Assembly (NCBI GenBank): GCA_002731395.1
Contig: PCBQ01000033.1
Span: 2,157 to 7,947 of the forward strand
From: Methanobacteriota archaeon
GTDB lineage: Archaea > Thermoplasmatota > Poseidoniia > Poseidoniales > Poseidoniaceae
DNA length: 5,791 nt
Reading direction: 5' to 3'
This document shows positions 1-5,791 of the stretch, piece by piece; the first letter of the stretch is position 1, and each line of letters starts with the position of its first letter. Both the position numbers and the translations under genes were made by a program. The notes under the pieces are model-generated. The model was not told the DNA's origin, did not search any database, and saw only the letters and a program-made list of their open reading frames with translations.

Positions 1-1137
1 ATTCTGCTGATGGGCGACCCCGGAGTGGCCAAGTCGCAACTCCTCTCCTACATGGCTCAACTGTCGCCCCGAGGCCGCTTCACGTCCGGATTGTCCGCTT
101 CTGCTGCGGGTCTTACAGCCGCTGCTGTGCAGGACGCCAATGCCGACGGGCGGTGGACGCTTGAGGCCGGTGCTTTGGTGCTGGCCGATCTTGGTCTCGC
201 GGCCATCGACGAATTCGACAAGATGAACGACGGCGATCGTTCAAGCATGCACGAAGCGATGGAACAGCAGCGCATTTCCATCGCCAAGGCCGGCATCAAC
301 GCCAGCCTGCAAACCCGATGTGCGGTGCTGGCCGCTGCGAACCCGAAGGCGGGGCGCTTCCAACCGATTTCGGACGTCCCGTTTACCGCACAGATCAACC
401 TCGCTCCACCGTTGATCTCTCGGTTTGACGTCATCTGGGTGATGACCGACGTGCCGAAGACCGAACTTGACACCGCCATCGCCGCACATATCCTCTCCAC
501 GCGTGCCTCAGGCACGAGTGAGACGCTCATCGCCGAGGGTACGGCCTTGGACCCGAGCCGGGGCGTCAGCCAAGCCACGAGCAACAACGAGGGCGAGGAA
601 ATCCTCGATACGAATCTGGTCAAGAAGTATGTCGCCTACGCCAAGCGGAACGTCCAGCCCGAACCCACCAAGGAGGCCAGCGAAATGCTGGTGGCGTACT
701 ACGTGGAAACGCGGCAGCAAGGCGGCCCAGCTTCCGACAGCATTGCCATCACCGCTCGAGCCATCGAGGGCATCTCGAGGCTGGCCGAAGCAAGCGCACG
801 CATCCGCCTGTCGGACACCGTCGATGTTGAGGACGCCGAGCGGGCGCTCCGGTTGACCAAACTTTGGCGCATGGAATTGATGGGTGACGACTTCGATGAG
901 ACCACGCTCCAAACGGGCAAGAAGACGACCGCGCGAAGCAAGGAGCGTACAATCCTCGACACCGTTCGCGACCTCGCTGCCAACAGTGACCAAGGCATCG
1001 CTGACCTCAATGAGGTGCTGAACGACCTCGATCGGAATGGCCTTTCTCGCTCCGATGCTGAAGACCTCATCGAGCGATTGATTGCGGAAGGCAAACTGCT
1101 CCGACCACGCGGCTACGACACCCTCATGGTGGCGTGA
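1..1137 (+). CDS. mcm: Replicative DNA helicase MCM, C-terminal part (5' truncated by window)
   Basis: MCM is the hexameric 3'-5' helicase that unwinds DNA at archaeal replication forks. The frame is open from base 1, giving 378 residues; archaeal MCMs are usually around 650-700, so the N-terminal DNA-binding/OB region is missing. Counting from base 1, I see Walker A GDPGVAKS (5-12), the helix-2 insert with SAAGLTAA (about 34-41), Walker B IDEFDKM (69-75), the presensor-1 hairpin with its lysine (K96, in IAKAGI), sensor 1 AAANP (N114), the arginine finger in SRFD (R141) and the sensor-2 arginine in ITAR (R253). A hydrophilic linker (about 168-203) separates the AAA+ core from the lid. Residues from about 310 to the end look like the C-terminal winged helix (IADLNEVLNDL, then a GKLLRPRGYDTLMV-type wing). 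All catalytic motifs are intact and no intein interrupts them. It is followed after 43 nt by gatE. Family assignment is near certain. Confidence 0.97.
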   Translation: MLLMGDPGVAKSQLLSYMAQLSPRGRFTSGLSASAAGLTAAAVQDANADGRWTLEAGALVLADLGLAAIDEFDKMNDGDRSSMHEAMEQQRISIAKAGINASLQTRCAVLAAANPKAGRFQPISDVPFTAQINLAPPLISRFDVIWVMTDVPKTELDTAIAAHILSTRASGTSETLIAEGTALDPSRGVSQATSNNEGEEILDTNLVKKYVAYAKRNVQPEPTKEASEMLVAYYVETRQQGGPASDSIAITARAIEGISRLAEASARIRLSDTVDVEDAERALRLTKLWRMELMGDDFDETTLQTGKKTTARSKERTILDTVRDLAANSDQGIADLNEVLNDLDRNGLSRSDAEDLIERLIAEGKLLRPRGYDTLMVA

Positions 1138-1180
1138 AGCCAACGGTGGCGCTCATATCCGACCTGCGCGTGGCCTGTGC

Positions 1181-3193
1181 ATGGCGGAGCCCCAGGGCGA
1201 GGTGAGCGATGCCAACGCACTGGACCCAGAATCCTTGGGCTTCATGTGCGGGATTGAGGTCCACCAGCAGTTGGCCACCGGAAAACTCCACTCCCGTCAA
1301 CCCGGTATCTTGTATGACGTCACCGAGGACACCGTGCCAGAGGCATGGCCAAGGACCCGCCGTCGCCTTCGCGCAGCCCGCGGAGAAGGGGGCGCTGTTG
1401 ACGTGGCTGCACGCTTTGAAGCGAAGCGCCGCCGAAGTTTCGAGTACGTTCAATCACCAAATGCTGGCCTCATCGAACTCGATGAGCGACCTCCTCTCCC
1501 GCTCGACGAGGACGCCGTTGACGTGACCCTCACGGTCGCAGCTCTGTTGGAGGCCCGCCCGGTTGATCTCATGCAAACCATGCGCAAGACCGTGGTTGAC
1601 GGCTCGAACACCAGTGGATTCCAGCGGACCACGTTGGTCGCTCAAGACGGGACCTTGCAGACGCCAGAAGGCCCGGTCGGCGTTGATGTCATCTGCCTCG
1701 AGGAGGACAGCGCGCGCAAATTGAGCACCCTGAATACCGAAGCTGGAGAGCGTGTGGCGTACAACTTGGACCGTCTTGGACTGCCGCTGATCGAAATCGC
1801 CACCGCTCCGGACGTGCAAACTCCGGATCACGCGCAATCGACGGCGCGTGCACTTGGCGGTGTCTTGCGTCGCACGCGACGCGTTCGTCGTGGGCTTGGT
1901 TCCATCCGTCAAGACCTGAACGTCAGCATTGCCTGCGGCGACCGTGTGGAGATCAAGGGGTGCCAAGACCTTGGATGGATTCCACGCATCGTCCGCCTTG
2001 AAATGGCCCGGCAGCTCCACTTCTACCGGTTGGCCAACATCCTCCGCGAAGCCGCCGGGCAGGCCCCCCTTCCTCCCGACCGCCGTTTGGACGACGCTGA
2101 TCTCGAGGCGAGCGTGGCTCAAGCTGTGGCTGCCCGGTTCCCTGACGTGCTCAACGACGTGTCTTCCGCCTTTGCTTCGAGCACTTCAGGCATGGTCGAG
2201 CGCGGCCTTGCACAAGGTCACGTGATGCTTGCCCTGTCGCTTCCGGGCATGGCCGGCCTGCTTGGCACCAAAACGCTCGATGAGGAAGGTGCTCAGCTGC
2301 CTCGGCTCGGACGAGAGCTCGCAGGAGCCGCGAAACTCGCCGGCGTACGCGGCGTCTTCCACAGCGACGAACTTCCGGCCTACGGTATCACGGAGGCCGA
2401 GGTTGACGGTGTTCGCTCGACGCTCTCGCTTTCACAGAACGATGCATTCGTGCTCTGTCTGGCTCCAGACTGGCAAGCCGCCCTCGCGCTCGAAGCGGTT
2501 CGAGACCGTGCACTGCTCGCGCACCATCGCTTGCCGCGTGAGGTGCGCAACGTCACCGTCAGCAAAGGGGCGCCGCTTGACGGCACGACCGGGCCGATGC
2601 GCCCGCTGCCCGGTGGTGCGCGCATGTACCCAGAGACCGACGTGCCGCCGTTACCGCTTGGTGCGGATCGGTGGGCTCGCCTGAGCGGCCATCTTCCACC
2701 CAGCAGCGAGGAACGCCGCGAACGTTTGTCGCCCACTGGGCTATCCGACGACCAATGCGAGCAGATCTTGGCGCGTGAGTTGGACGACCGTTTCCTTGCA
2801 CACCTCGGCCAGCGCCCCGCCAAAGCTTTCGCCAGCCTCATGCTTGAGCACGAAAAAGCGCCGGCCATCTTTTTGGGGGACCTGATCGACATGCGCGAGG
2901 AAGGAGCGTTGTCACGTGAAGGCGTCAAGGCAGCGGTGCTTCTCTTCCCCGATGGAGCAGACCGAACAACGTTGACAGCATGGGCCGAGGCCGAAGGCCA
3001 CGTGCCCACCGAAGTCGCTGACCTCGACGGCATCATCGCTGACATCATCGCCGAACGCCTCGACTTCGTGAAGGAGCGGGGTTTCGGCGCCATCGGACCG
3101 CTGATGGGCGTCGTGATGGGTGCAGCCAAGGGTGCCGACGGCCGTGAGGTCAGCGAACGGCTCAAAGCCGCCATTCAGCAGGTGCTCCCGTGA
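1181..3193 (+). CDS. gatE: Glutamyl-tRNA(Gln) amidotransferase subunit E (GatE)
   Basis: GatE pairs with GatD in the cytoplasm. It phosphorylates Glu-tRNA(Gln) and transfers ammonia from the GatD glutaminase to give Gln-tRNA(Gln), the archaeal route to glutaminyl-tRNA. The product is 670 residues, somewhat longer than the usual 610-640. The GatB/GatE catalytic cradle shows CGIEVHQQL (23-31), RRLR, DGSNTSGFQRT (140-150), CLEEDSARKL (172-181), GLGSIRQDLNVSI (238-250) and VEIKGCQDL (256-264). A GAD insertion domain follows (about 342-487, with HSDELPAYGIT at 394-404) and then PLPGGARMYPETDVPP (475-490). The GAD domain separates GatE from GatB. The last 150 residues form the helical/YqeY-like tRNA-binding tail, ending in AKGADGREVSERL. 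The ATG at 1181 puts about 20 residues before the conserved core; GTG at 1202 is an alternative start. The KLFC-type cysteine after the first motif is replaced (KLHSRQP). GatD is not in the window. Confidence 0.97.
   Translation: MAEPQGEVSDANALDPESLGFMCGIEVHQQLATGKLHSRQPGILYDVTEDTVPEAWPRTRRRLRAARGEGGAVDVAARFEAKRRRSFEYVQSPNAGLIELDERPPLPLDEDAVDVTLTVAALLEARPVDLMQTMRKTVVDGSNTSGFQRTTLVAQDGTLQTPEGPVGVDVICLEEDSARKLSTLNTEAGERVAYNLDRLGLPLIEIATAPDVQTPDHAQSTARALGGVLRRTRRVRRGLGSIRQDLNVSIACGDRVEIKGCQDLGWIPRIVRLEMARQLHFYRLANILREAAGQAPLPPDRRLDDADLEASVAQAVAARFPDVLNDVSSAFASSTSGMVERGLAQGHVMLALSLPGMAGLLGTKTLDEEGAQLPRLGRELAGAAKLAGVRGVFHSDELPAYGITEAEVDGVRSTLSLSQNDAFVLCLAPDWQAALALEAVRDRALLAHHRLPREVRNVTVSKGAPLDGTTGPMRPLPGGARMYPETDVPPLPLGADRWARLSGHLPPSSEERRERLSPTGLSDDQCEQILARELDDRFLAHLGQRPAKAFASLMLEHEKAPAIFLGDLIDMREEGALSREGVKAAVLLFPDGADRTTLTAWAEAEGHVPTEVADLDGIIADIIAERLDFVKERGFGAIGPLMGVVMGAAKGADGREVSERLKAAIQQVLP
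3190..3193 (+). promoter_or_regulatory. GTGA stop/start overlap coupling gatE to the propeller gene
   Basis: The GTG start of the propeller gene (3190-3192) overlaps the TGA stop of gatE (3191-3193) by shared bases. This arrangement normally means translational coupling, with ribosomes re-initiating after finishing gatE. I see no Shine-Dalgarno-like motif just upstream, which fits re-initiation rather than independent loading. Confidence 0.7.
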
Positions 3194-3249
3194 GAAGCAC
3201 GCTTGTGCTGGTGCTTATCGCCTTGTTTCTCGTGCCCTTTGCCTCAGCA
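3190..3249 (+). other. Signal peptide of the propeller/DUF4430 protein
   Basis: The first 20 residues have an arginine at position 2, an uninterrupted hydrophobic stretch (LVLVLIALFLVPF) and a small-x-small A-S-A site before S21. This is a classical Sec signal peptide. There is no twin-arginine motif and no lipobox cysteine, so cleavage by signal peptidase I is predicted. It places the propeller outside the cytoplasmic membrane. Confidence 0.85.
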
Positions 3250-4848
3250 AGTCTGACGGTCCCCGGAGGCTATGTGTCCACCTCACCCCTGGTGGTGGAC
3301 GACCACGTGCTCATCCGATCCTCAGGGACTTTTGATGGCACTTCACCGCCGATGGTCCGTGCCTATGCAGAAGGTGGTGCGGTGAAGTGGGTCATCGAAG
3401 GCAAAGCGACCATGCAACCTGACATGGCCGATTTGGTACTGATGCCAGCAGGATCCTCCGCGTGTGGCACGTGGCCTGAACAGGTCATCATCGCATGGTC
3501 GAGCGGCCTGCTCGAAGCGCGTTCCCCGGATGAAGGCCTTCCGCTGTGGCAGGTCAACACGACGGTCCAAGGATGGGGTTTGACCGCGACCCCCGTCGTG
3601 GTCGAAGAAGGGCTGCTCATCACCACGCGAGGCGGCGTGGAGTTGCGCTGCCCAAGCAACGGGACGTTGTTGCACGCCGCTGAAACGGGCCTCGGTTGGA
3701 GAAATCCAGGCACGATGATCAACGGCACGGTCCACGTCGGAGATGAAACCGGTCGGCTGTGGAGTTGGACGCCCGGTGAACCGCCTTCGTTCATCGAACT
3801 TGAGGGCGCCATCCGGCATGCACCACTGGCGATCAACGGGGGTTTGCTCGTGCACCTCCAAACGCAACGCTCCAGCATGGTCCAATGGCTTCCATTGGAC
3901 GAAGGCCAGCACCCCACCCCGTCTTCACAAGCCCACCGGCTGACCTCAGGAGCATCACCTGGGATGCCGGTGGCCCTCAACGGCACCACTGCAGTGGTCG
4001 CTGACGCAAGCGGCGTTTACGTGCTCCAATGGACCGAAGGTGGTTGGGACGCGACTCGGCTTTCGACCGCTCCGGTGCAAGGGCCGCTTCGGTTCGAAGG
4101 CGGCTGGTTGACAGGCTCAGTCAATGCGCCAGAGGGGGGCTTTTTCGCGTTCGCAATGACGTCTGAGTCAGCGGATGTTGCGTTCGGCGCGGACCTTCGC
4201 GGATACGGCACGGCCCCTCCGGTGTTGTGCGGTGAAGGTTGGTTGCTGGTGAAGGACGCCGGGCACGTGGTTGTCGATGTGCAAAGCAACGACAGCTCCT
4301 GCCCCTTGGTGAGCAGTCCTGCGTTGGAGGTCGCACAGGAATCGGTTGACAAGTCCCCCATCGTTTGGACGCTTGCTTTGATGACGGCCTTCCTTGCAGG
4401 CTCCACGGCGTTCTACCGGCGTGGCCTTCTGAGCGCTTTGCGATGGTCCTCGCCCTTCCTGCTGATCGCCTTGGTGGCGTTGATGCCGGCACTGATGGGC
4501 TTGTGGGCGGATCAAGCACCGCAGTCCGAAGGGGAGCCGGTTTGGGATGAGGCCTGGCCGGAAGCGTGGAGGGGTGGGCAAGTCGTCGTGTTCGAACTGC
4601 CCAACGAGACCCTCGCATTTGGTGGATTTGAACCTCGGCCGACCCCACTTGAAGCCACCATGGTCGCGGCAGATTCCCTCGGTCTTTCCGTGTCCTTAGA
4701 GGACCATGCCCTCGGGACGTGGGTCACCGCCATCAACGGAACCACCTTGGACGGATGGGTCTACGAAGTGAACAACGTTCGACCGATGATTGGGGCTGAC
4801 GCTTACGCGCTGCCATCTTCCTCTGTTCTCGTTTGGCGCTTGGCGTGA
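3190..4848 (+). CDS. Secreted/membrane-anchored beta-propeller protein with C-terminal transcobalamin-like (DUF4430) domain
   Basis: The 552-residue product has a modular envelope architecture. Residues 1-20 are a signal peptide (R2, hydrophobic core, A-S-A cleavage site). Residues 31-371 hold eight degenerate PQQ/pyrrolo-quinoline-type propeller repeats. Two transmembrane helices (about 391-408 and 422-439) are joined by a short arginine-rich loop (YRRGLLSALR). Residues 463-552 form a DUF4430-like domain with GTWVTAINGT, GWVYEVNN and a final VLVWRL strand. By the positive-inside rule the loop is cytoplasmic, so propeller and DUF4430 both face outside. Seven N-X-S/T sequons and four cysteines (92, 154, 347, 371) lie in the external parts. 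Start: GTG at 3190, overlapping the gatE stop as GTGA; it sits directly at the signal peptide, and I see no better start. DUF4430 is related to the C-terminal domain of transcobalamin and intrinsic factor, and the next gene is a transporter S component, so ligand capture for import is a reasonable inference. An assembly or scaffold role like other PQQ-propeller proteins remains possible. Function unproven. Confidence 0.86.
   Translation: MRSTLVLVLIALFLVPFASASLTVPGGYVSTSPLVVDDHVLIRSSGTFDGTSPPMVRAYAEGGAVKWVIEGKATMQPDMADLVLMPAGSSACGTWPEQVIIAWSSGLLEARSPDEGLPLWQVNTTVQGWGLTATPVVVEEGLLITTRGGVELRCPSNGTLLHAAETGLGWRNPGTMINGTVHVGDETGRLWSWTPGEPPSFIELEGAIRHAPLAINGGLLVHLQTQRSSMVQWLPLDEGQHPTPSSQAHRLTSGASPGMPVALNGTTAVVADASGVYVLQWTEGGWDATRLSTAPVQGPLRFEGGWLTGSVNAPEGGFFAFAMTSESADVAFGADLRGYGTAPPVLCGEGWLLVKDAGHVVVDVQSNDSSCPLVSSPALEVAQESVDKSPIVWTLALMTAFLAGSTAFYRRGLLSALRWSSPFLLIALVALMPALMGLWADQAPQSEGEPVWDEAWPEAWRGGQVVVFELPNETLAFGGFEPRPTPLEATMVAADSLGLSVSLEDHALGTWVTAINGTTLDGWVYEVNNVRPMIGADAYALPSSSVLVWRLA
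3280..4302 (+). repeat. Eight degenerate PQQ-like propeller repeats encoded in the protein
   Basis: A pattern of a small residue, proline and a hydrophobic strand with Gly or Asp-Asp turns (for example SPLVVDDHVLI, TPVVVEEGLLI, APLAINGGLLV, GPLRFEGGWLT, PPVLCGEGWLLV) alternates with a polar turn of the PQQ type (YAEGGAVKW, SPDEGLPLW, CPSNGTLL, WSWTPGEP, WLPLDEGQ, QWTEGGW, FAMTSESAD, VDVQSND). The turns fall near residues 59, 112, 153, 191, 233, 279, 321 and 362, about 38-53 residues apart. Eight units match an eight-bladed propeller. The repeats are too diverged to show as DNA repeats. Canonical alcohol-dehydrogenase catalytic features are not evident, so a binding or scaffold propeller is more likely than an enzyme. 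Confidence 0.72.
4360..4506 (+). other. Two-helix membrane hairpin between propeller and DUF4430 domain
   Basis: Two hydrophobic stretches (residues about 391-408 and 422-439) flank a short loop carrying three arginines (YRRGLLSALRWS). With a cleaved N-terminal signal peptide, this hairpin crosses the membrane out-in-out with the basic loop in the cytoplasm. It anchors the protein while leaving both globular domains outside. Most DUF4430 proteins I know of carry a terminal anchor, so a central hairpin is a less common layout. Confidence 0.8.
4576..4845 (+). other. DUF4430 / transcobalamin-like C-terminal domain
   Basis: Residues 463-552 begin with a strand (QVVVFEL), continue with a helix holding EATMVAADSLGLSVSLED, then GTWVTAINGT, GWVYEVNN, an Ala/Asp-rich segment (IGADAYAL) and a closing VLVWRL strand. 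The spacing of G-x-x-V-x-x-I-N-G, GW-x-Y-x-V-N and the final hydrophobic-W strand is the DUF4430 signature. The same fold forms the beta domain of transcobalamin and intrinsic factor, which caps bound cobalamin. The family also occurs in bacterial and archaeal surface proteins without proven ligands, so the ligand here is open. Confidence 0.78.
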
Positions 4849-5544
4849 GTGAACCTTGAAGGAGCCCGGCCCGTCCCACAAAGCATGTTCGCCAGCGTCG
4901 GAGTCCACGGCCCGGTGCTCAGCCCCGCAGCGGCGCTGGCGCTTGACGTCGTGTTGCTCGGAGCCGCGACCCTCCTGCTGCTCAGCGACAAGCGAATGAC
5001 GCGCCATCACGGTGTTCTTTTGCTGTCTTTCGTCGCTGTGGTGGCCGTGCTTCGTGTTCTCATGGCCAACTTGCCCAACGTTCAGCCGGTGACCGTAGCC
5101 GTCCTTTTGGCCGGCGCAACCCTCGGGGCGCGACGTGGTGTGGCCTTCGCCATCCTCGTGACCATGCTCTCCAACGCCGTCCTCGGTGACGGGTACTGGA
5201 CTTTGTTCCAAGCCGTGGGCTGGGCTTTGGTTGCGGTGACCGGCGCGCATGCTCATCTCATCCAAGACGAAGGCCTGCTGCTTGGCCGCGCCACGCTTTT
5301 GGCGGGCCTGCTTGCGTTGCCTTTCGGTTTCATCACCAACCTCTCCCTGCTTGGCGGCGGTGTTGGCTTTGCTGAGTTGCCTGCTTTGATGTGGATGGGC
5401 TTGCCTTTCGATCTGAGTCACGCCCTTGGAAACACGGTCATCATGCTCTGGACGGGTTCCCTGATGGTGCGCATGTTGACTCCAGTGAACGTGCCCGATG
5501 CCCTCGAAATGCCAGGAGTCGAGGCCGATGTCCACCTCACCTGA
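4849..5544 (+). CDS. ECF transporter S component (substrate-specific membrane subunit), possibly corrinoid/cobalamin type
   Basis: S components are small integral membrane proteins that bind a vitamin or metal ligand and deliver it to the EcfT/EcfA energy-coupling module. This 231-residue product has about six hydrophobic segments (near 26-46, 55-75, 82-112 as a broken pair, 118-135, 146-168 and 190-208). The segment LPNVQPVT (75-82), followed by LAGATLGARRG (87-97) and SNAVLGDGYWTLFQAVGWAL (108-127), matches the form of S components annotated in bacteria for cobalamin-type uptake (N-x-QPVT, SN-x-x-x-G-x-G-x-WT-x-x-Q-x-x-x-W). A late DLSHALGNT (188-196) also fits. The GTG at 4849 follows the previous stop directly; ATG at 4885 is an alternative that loses 12 non-conserved residues. 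Substrate is inferred from motif likeness and from the DUF4430 neighbour. EcfA and EcfT are absent here and would have to be encoded elsewhere. Confidence 0.84.
   Translation: MNLEGARPVPQSMFASVGVHGPVLSPAAALALDVVLLGAATLLLLSDKRMTRHHGVLLLSFVAVVAVLRVLMANLPNVQPVTVAVLLAGATLGARRGVAFAILVTMLSNAVLGDGYWTLFQAVGWALVAVTGAHAHLIQDEGLLLGRATLLAGLLALPFGFITNLSLLGGGVGFAELPALMWMGLPFDLSHALGNTVIMLWTGSLMVRMLTPVNVPDALEMPGVEADVHLT
5514..5518 (+). promoter_or_regulatory. Possible ribosome binding site (AGGAG) for pth2
   Basis: AGGAG ends nine bases before the ATG of pth2 and lies inside the end of the ECF S-component gene. Spacing and sequence suit a Shine-Dalgarno site and support the 5528 start. The other genes in the window show no such motif, so it may be a chance match within coding sequence. 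Confidence 0.4.
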
Positions 5545-5791
5545 TTCCACAACCCTCGCCGTCTTGGTCCGGCAAGATTTGGCGATGAGCCCGGGGAAAA
5601 CGGCCGCTCAAGTGGCCCATGCCGCGGTAGGGTGCAGCCTTAAGGCCAGAAAACAGGCCCTTGCACTCTTTGAGCGCTGGAGAAGCGAGCACGGACGTAT
5701 CGTGGTGCTTGGCGTGGAAGGGTTGGAGGACCTCGACGCCCACCGTCAAGAGGCAAAGGAACACCAACTCGTCCACCACGCCGTGACCGAC
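5528..5791 (+). CDS. pth2: Peptidyl-tRNA hydrolase, archaeal/eukaryotic type Pth2 (3' truncated by window)
   Basis: Pth2 hydrolyses the ester bond of peptidyl-tRNAs that drop off the ribosome, recycling tRNA in the cytoplasm. The 88 residues present start with the family signature: LVRQDLAM (13-20), PGKTAAQ (22-28) and AHAA (30-33), in line with R-x-DL-x-M...GK-x-AAQ-x-AHA. R15, D17, K24, Q28 and H31 are conserved. A central strand follows (RIVVLGVEGLEDLD), then a helix, and the frame ends at VTD, where family members continue into an AG-T active-site loop. About 30 residues should be missing, since Pth2 is usually near 115-120. Lysine of the usual DLKM motif is alanine here. The start at 5528 is inside the upstream gene (17-nt overlap) with AGGAG nine bases upstream; it leaves a short polar N-terminus before the first strand. 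In many archaea pth2 is followed by truD, which cannot be checked here. Confidence 0.94.
   Translation, partial: MSTSPDSTTLAVLVRQDLAMSPGKTAAQVAHAAVGCSLKARKQALALFERWRSEHGRIVVLGVEGLEDLDAHRQEAKEHQLVHHAVTD

Noticed and set aside
1..1137. Possible intein in MCM, a frequent insertion target in archaea
   Set aside because: Walker A, Walker B, sensor 1 and arginine finger are at normal spacing with no insertion in the visible part.
508..1143. Long - strand open frame opposite the MCM C-terminal region
   Set aside because: The + strand encodes the conserved MCM lid and winged helix; the antisense frame shows no family motif and is expected from the codon bias.
1138..1180. TATA-like CATATC at 1154-1159, about 25 nt upstream of the gatE ATG, which could drive a leaderless gatE transcript
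   Set aside because: Only six bases in a GC-rich gap with no clear BRE and no T-rich element; spacing alone is not enough to call a promoter, and read-through from mcm is equally likely.
1454..3174. Two long - strand open frames opposite gatE (about 1454-2122 and 2380-3174)
   Set aside because: gatE motifs run continuously through both regions on the + strand; the antisense products are Arg/Ser-rich and featureless.
4857..4864. GAAGGAGC as a Shine-Dalgarno site for an ATG start of the S component at 4885
   Set aside because: It lies about 20 nt upstream of that ATG, too far for a usual site; the GTG at 4849 abutting the previous stop fits the coupled layout better.
4696..5550. Long open frame on the - strand (284 codons) opposite the ECF S-component gene
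   Set aside because: Its translation is rich in His, Gln, Arg and Glu with no recognisable domain. It is the mirror of a GC-rich gene whose + strand product has clear membrane segments and family motifs.
5542..5791. Possible frameshift joining the ECF S-component gene to the following frame
   Set aside because: The downstream frame starts with its own ATG and a complete Pth2 N-terminal motif, and the upstream protein has a normal length and number of membrane segments, so this is an ordinary gene overlap.

Overview
This 5.8-kb, GC-rich window reads as a compact piece of an archaeal chromosome. All five genes lie on the + strand: the C-terminal half of the replicative helicase MCM, a complete GatE (Glu-tRNA(Gln) amidotransferase subunit E, an archaea-specific protein), a secreted beta-propeller protein with a transcobalamin-like C-terminal domain, an ECF-type transporter S component, and the start of peptidyl-tRNA hydrolase 2 (Pth2). 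MCM, GatE and Pth2 together make Archaea near certain. The GC-rich composition, tight packing and secreted glycoprotein-like gene suggest a euryarchaeon, perhaps a marine Poseidoniales (Marine Group II) type. That lineage call is inference, because no rRNA or other taxonomic marker is present.

Layout: mcm (1-1137, 5' end missing); a 43-nt gap with no convincing promoter or terminator; gatE (1181-3193); a GTGA stop/start overlap into the propeller gene (3190-4848); the ECF S-component gene, which starts on the next base (4849-5544); then pth2, which overlaps it by 17 nt (5528 to the window edge). There is no intergenic space from gatE to pth2, so these four genes are probably one transcription unit with coupled translation. 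There is no gene-free stretch above 43 nt, and I saw no RNA gene, insertion sequence, CRISPR array or terminator.

MCM, GatE and Pth2 are information-processing genes (DNA unwinding, Gln-tRNA synthesis, rescue of peptidyl-tRNA). The most interesting part is the two-gene envelope cassette between gatE and pth2. Its first protein has a signal peptide, eight degenerate PQQ-type propeller repeats, a two-helix membrane hairpin and a C-terminal DUF4430 domain, the family related to the beta domain of vertebrate transcobalamin and intrinsic factor. Its second is an integral-membrane S component whose core motifs resemble the ECF S components assigned to cobalamin or corrinoid uptake. Together they suggest a surface capture protein anchored beside a small-molecule (possibly vitamin B12-type) importer. 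The ATPase and EcfT subunits are not in the window.
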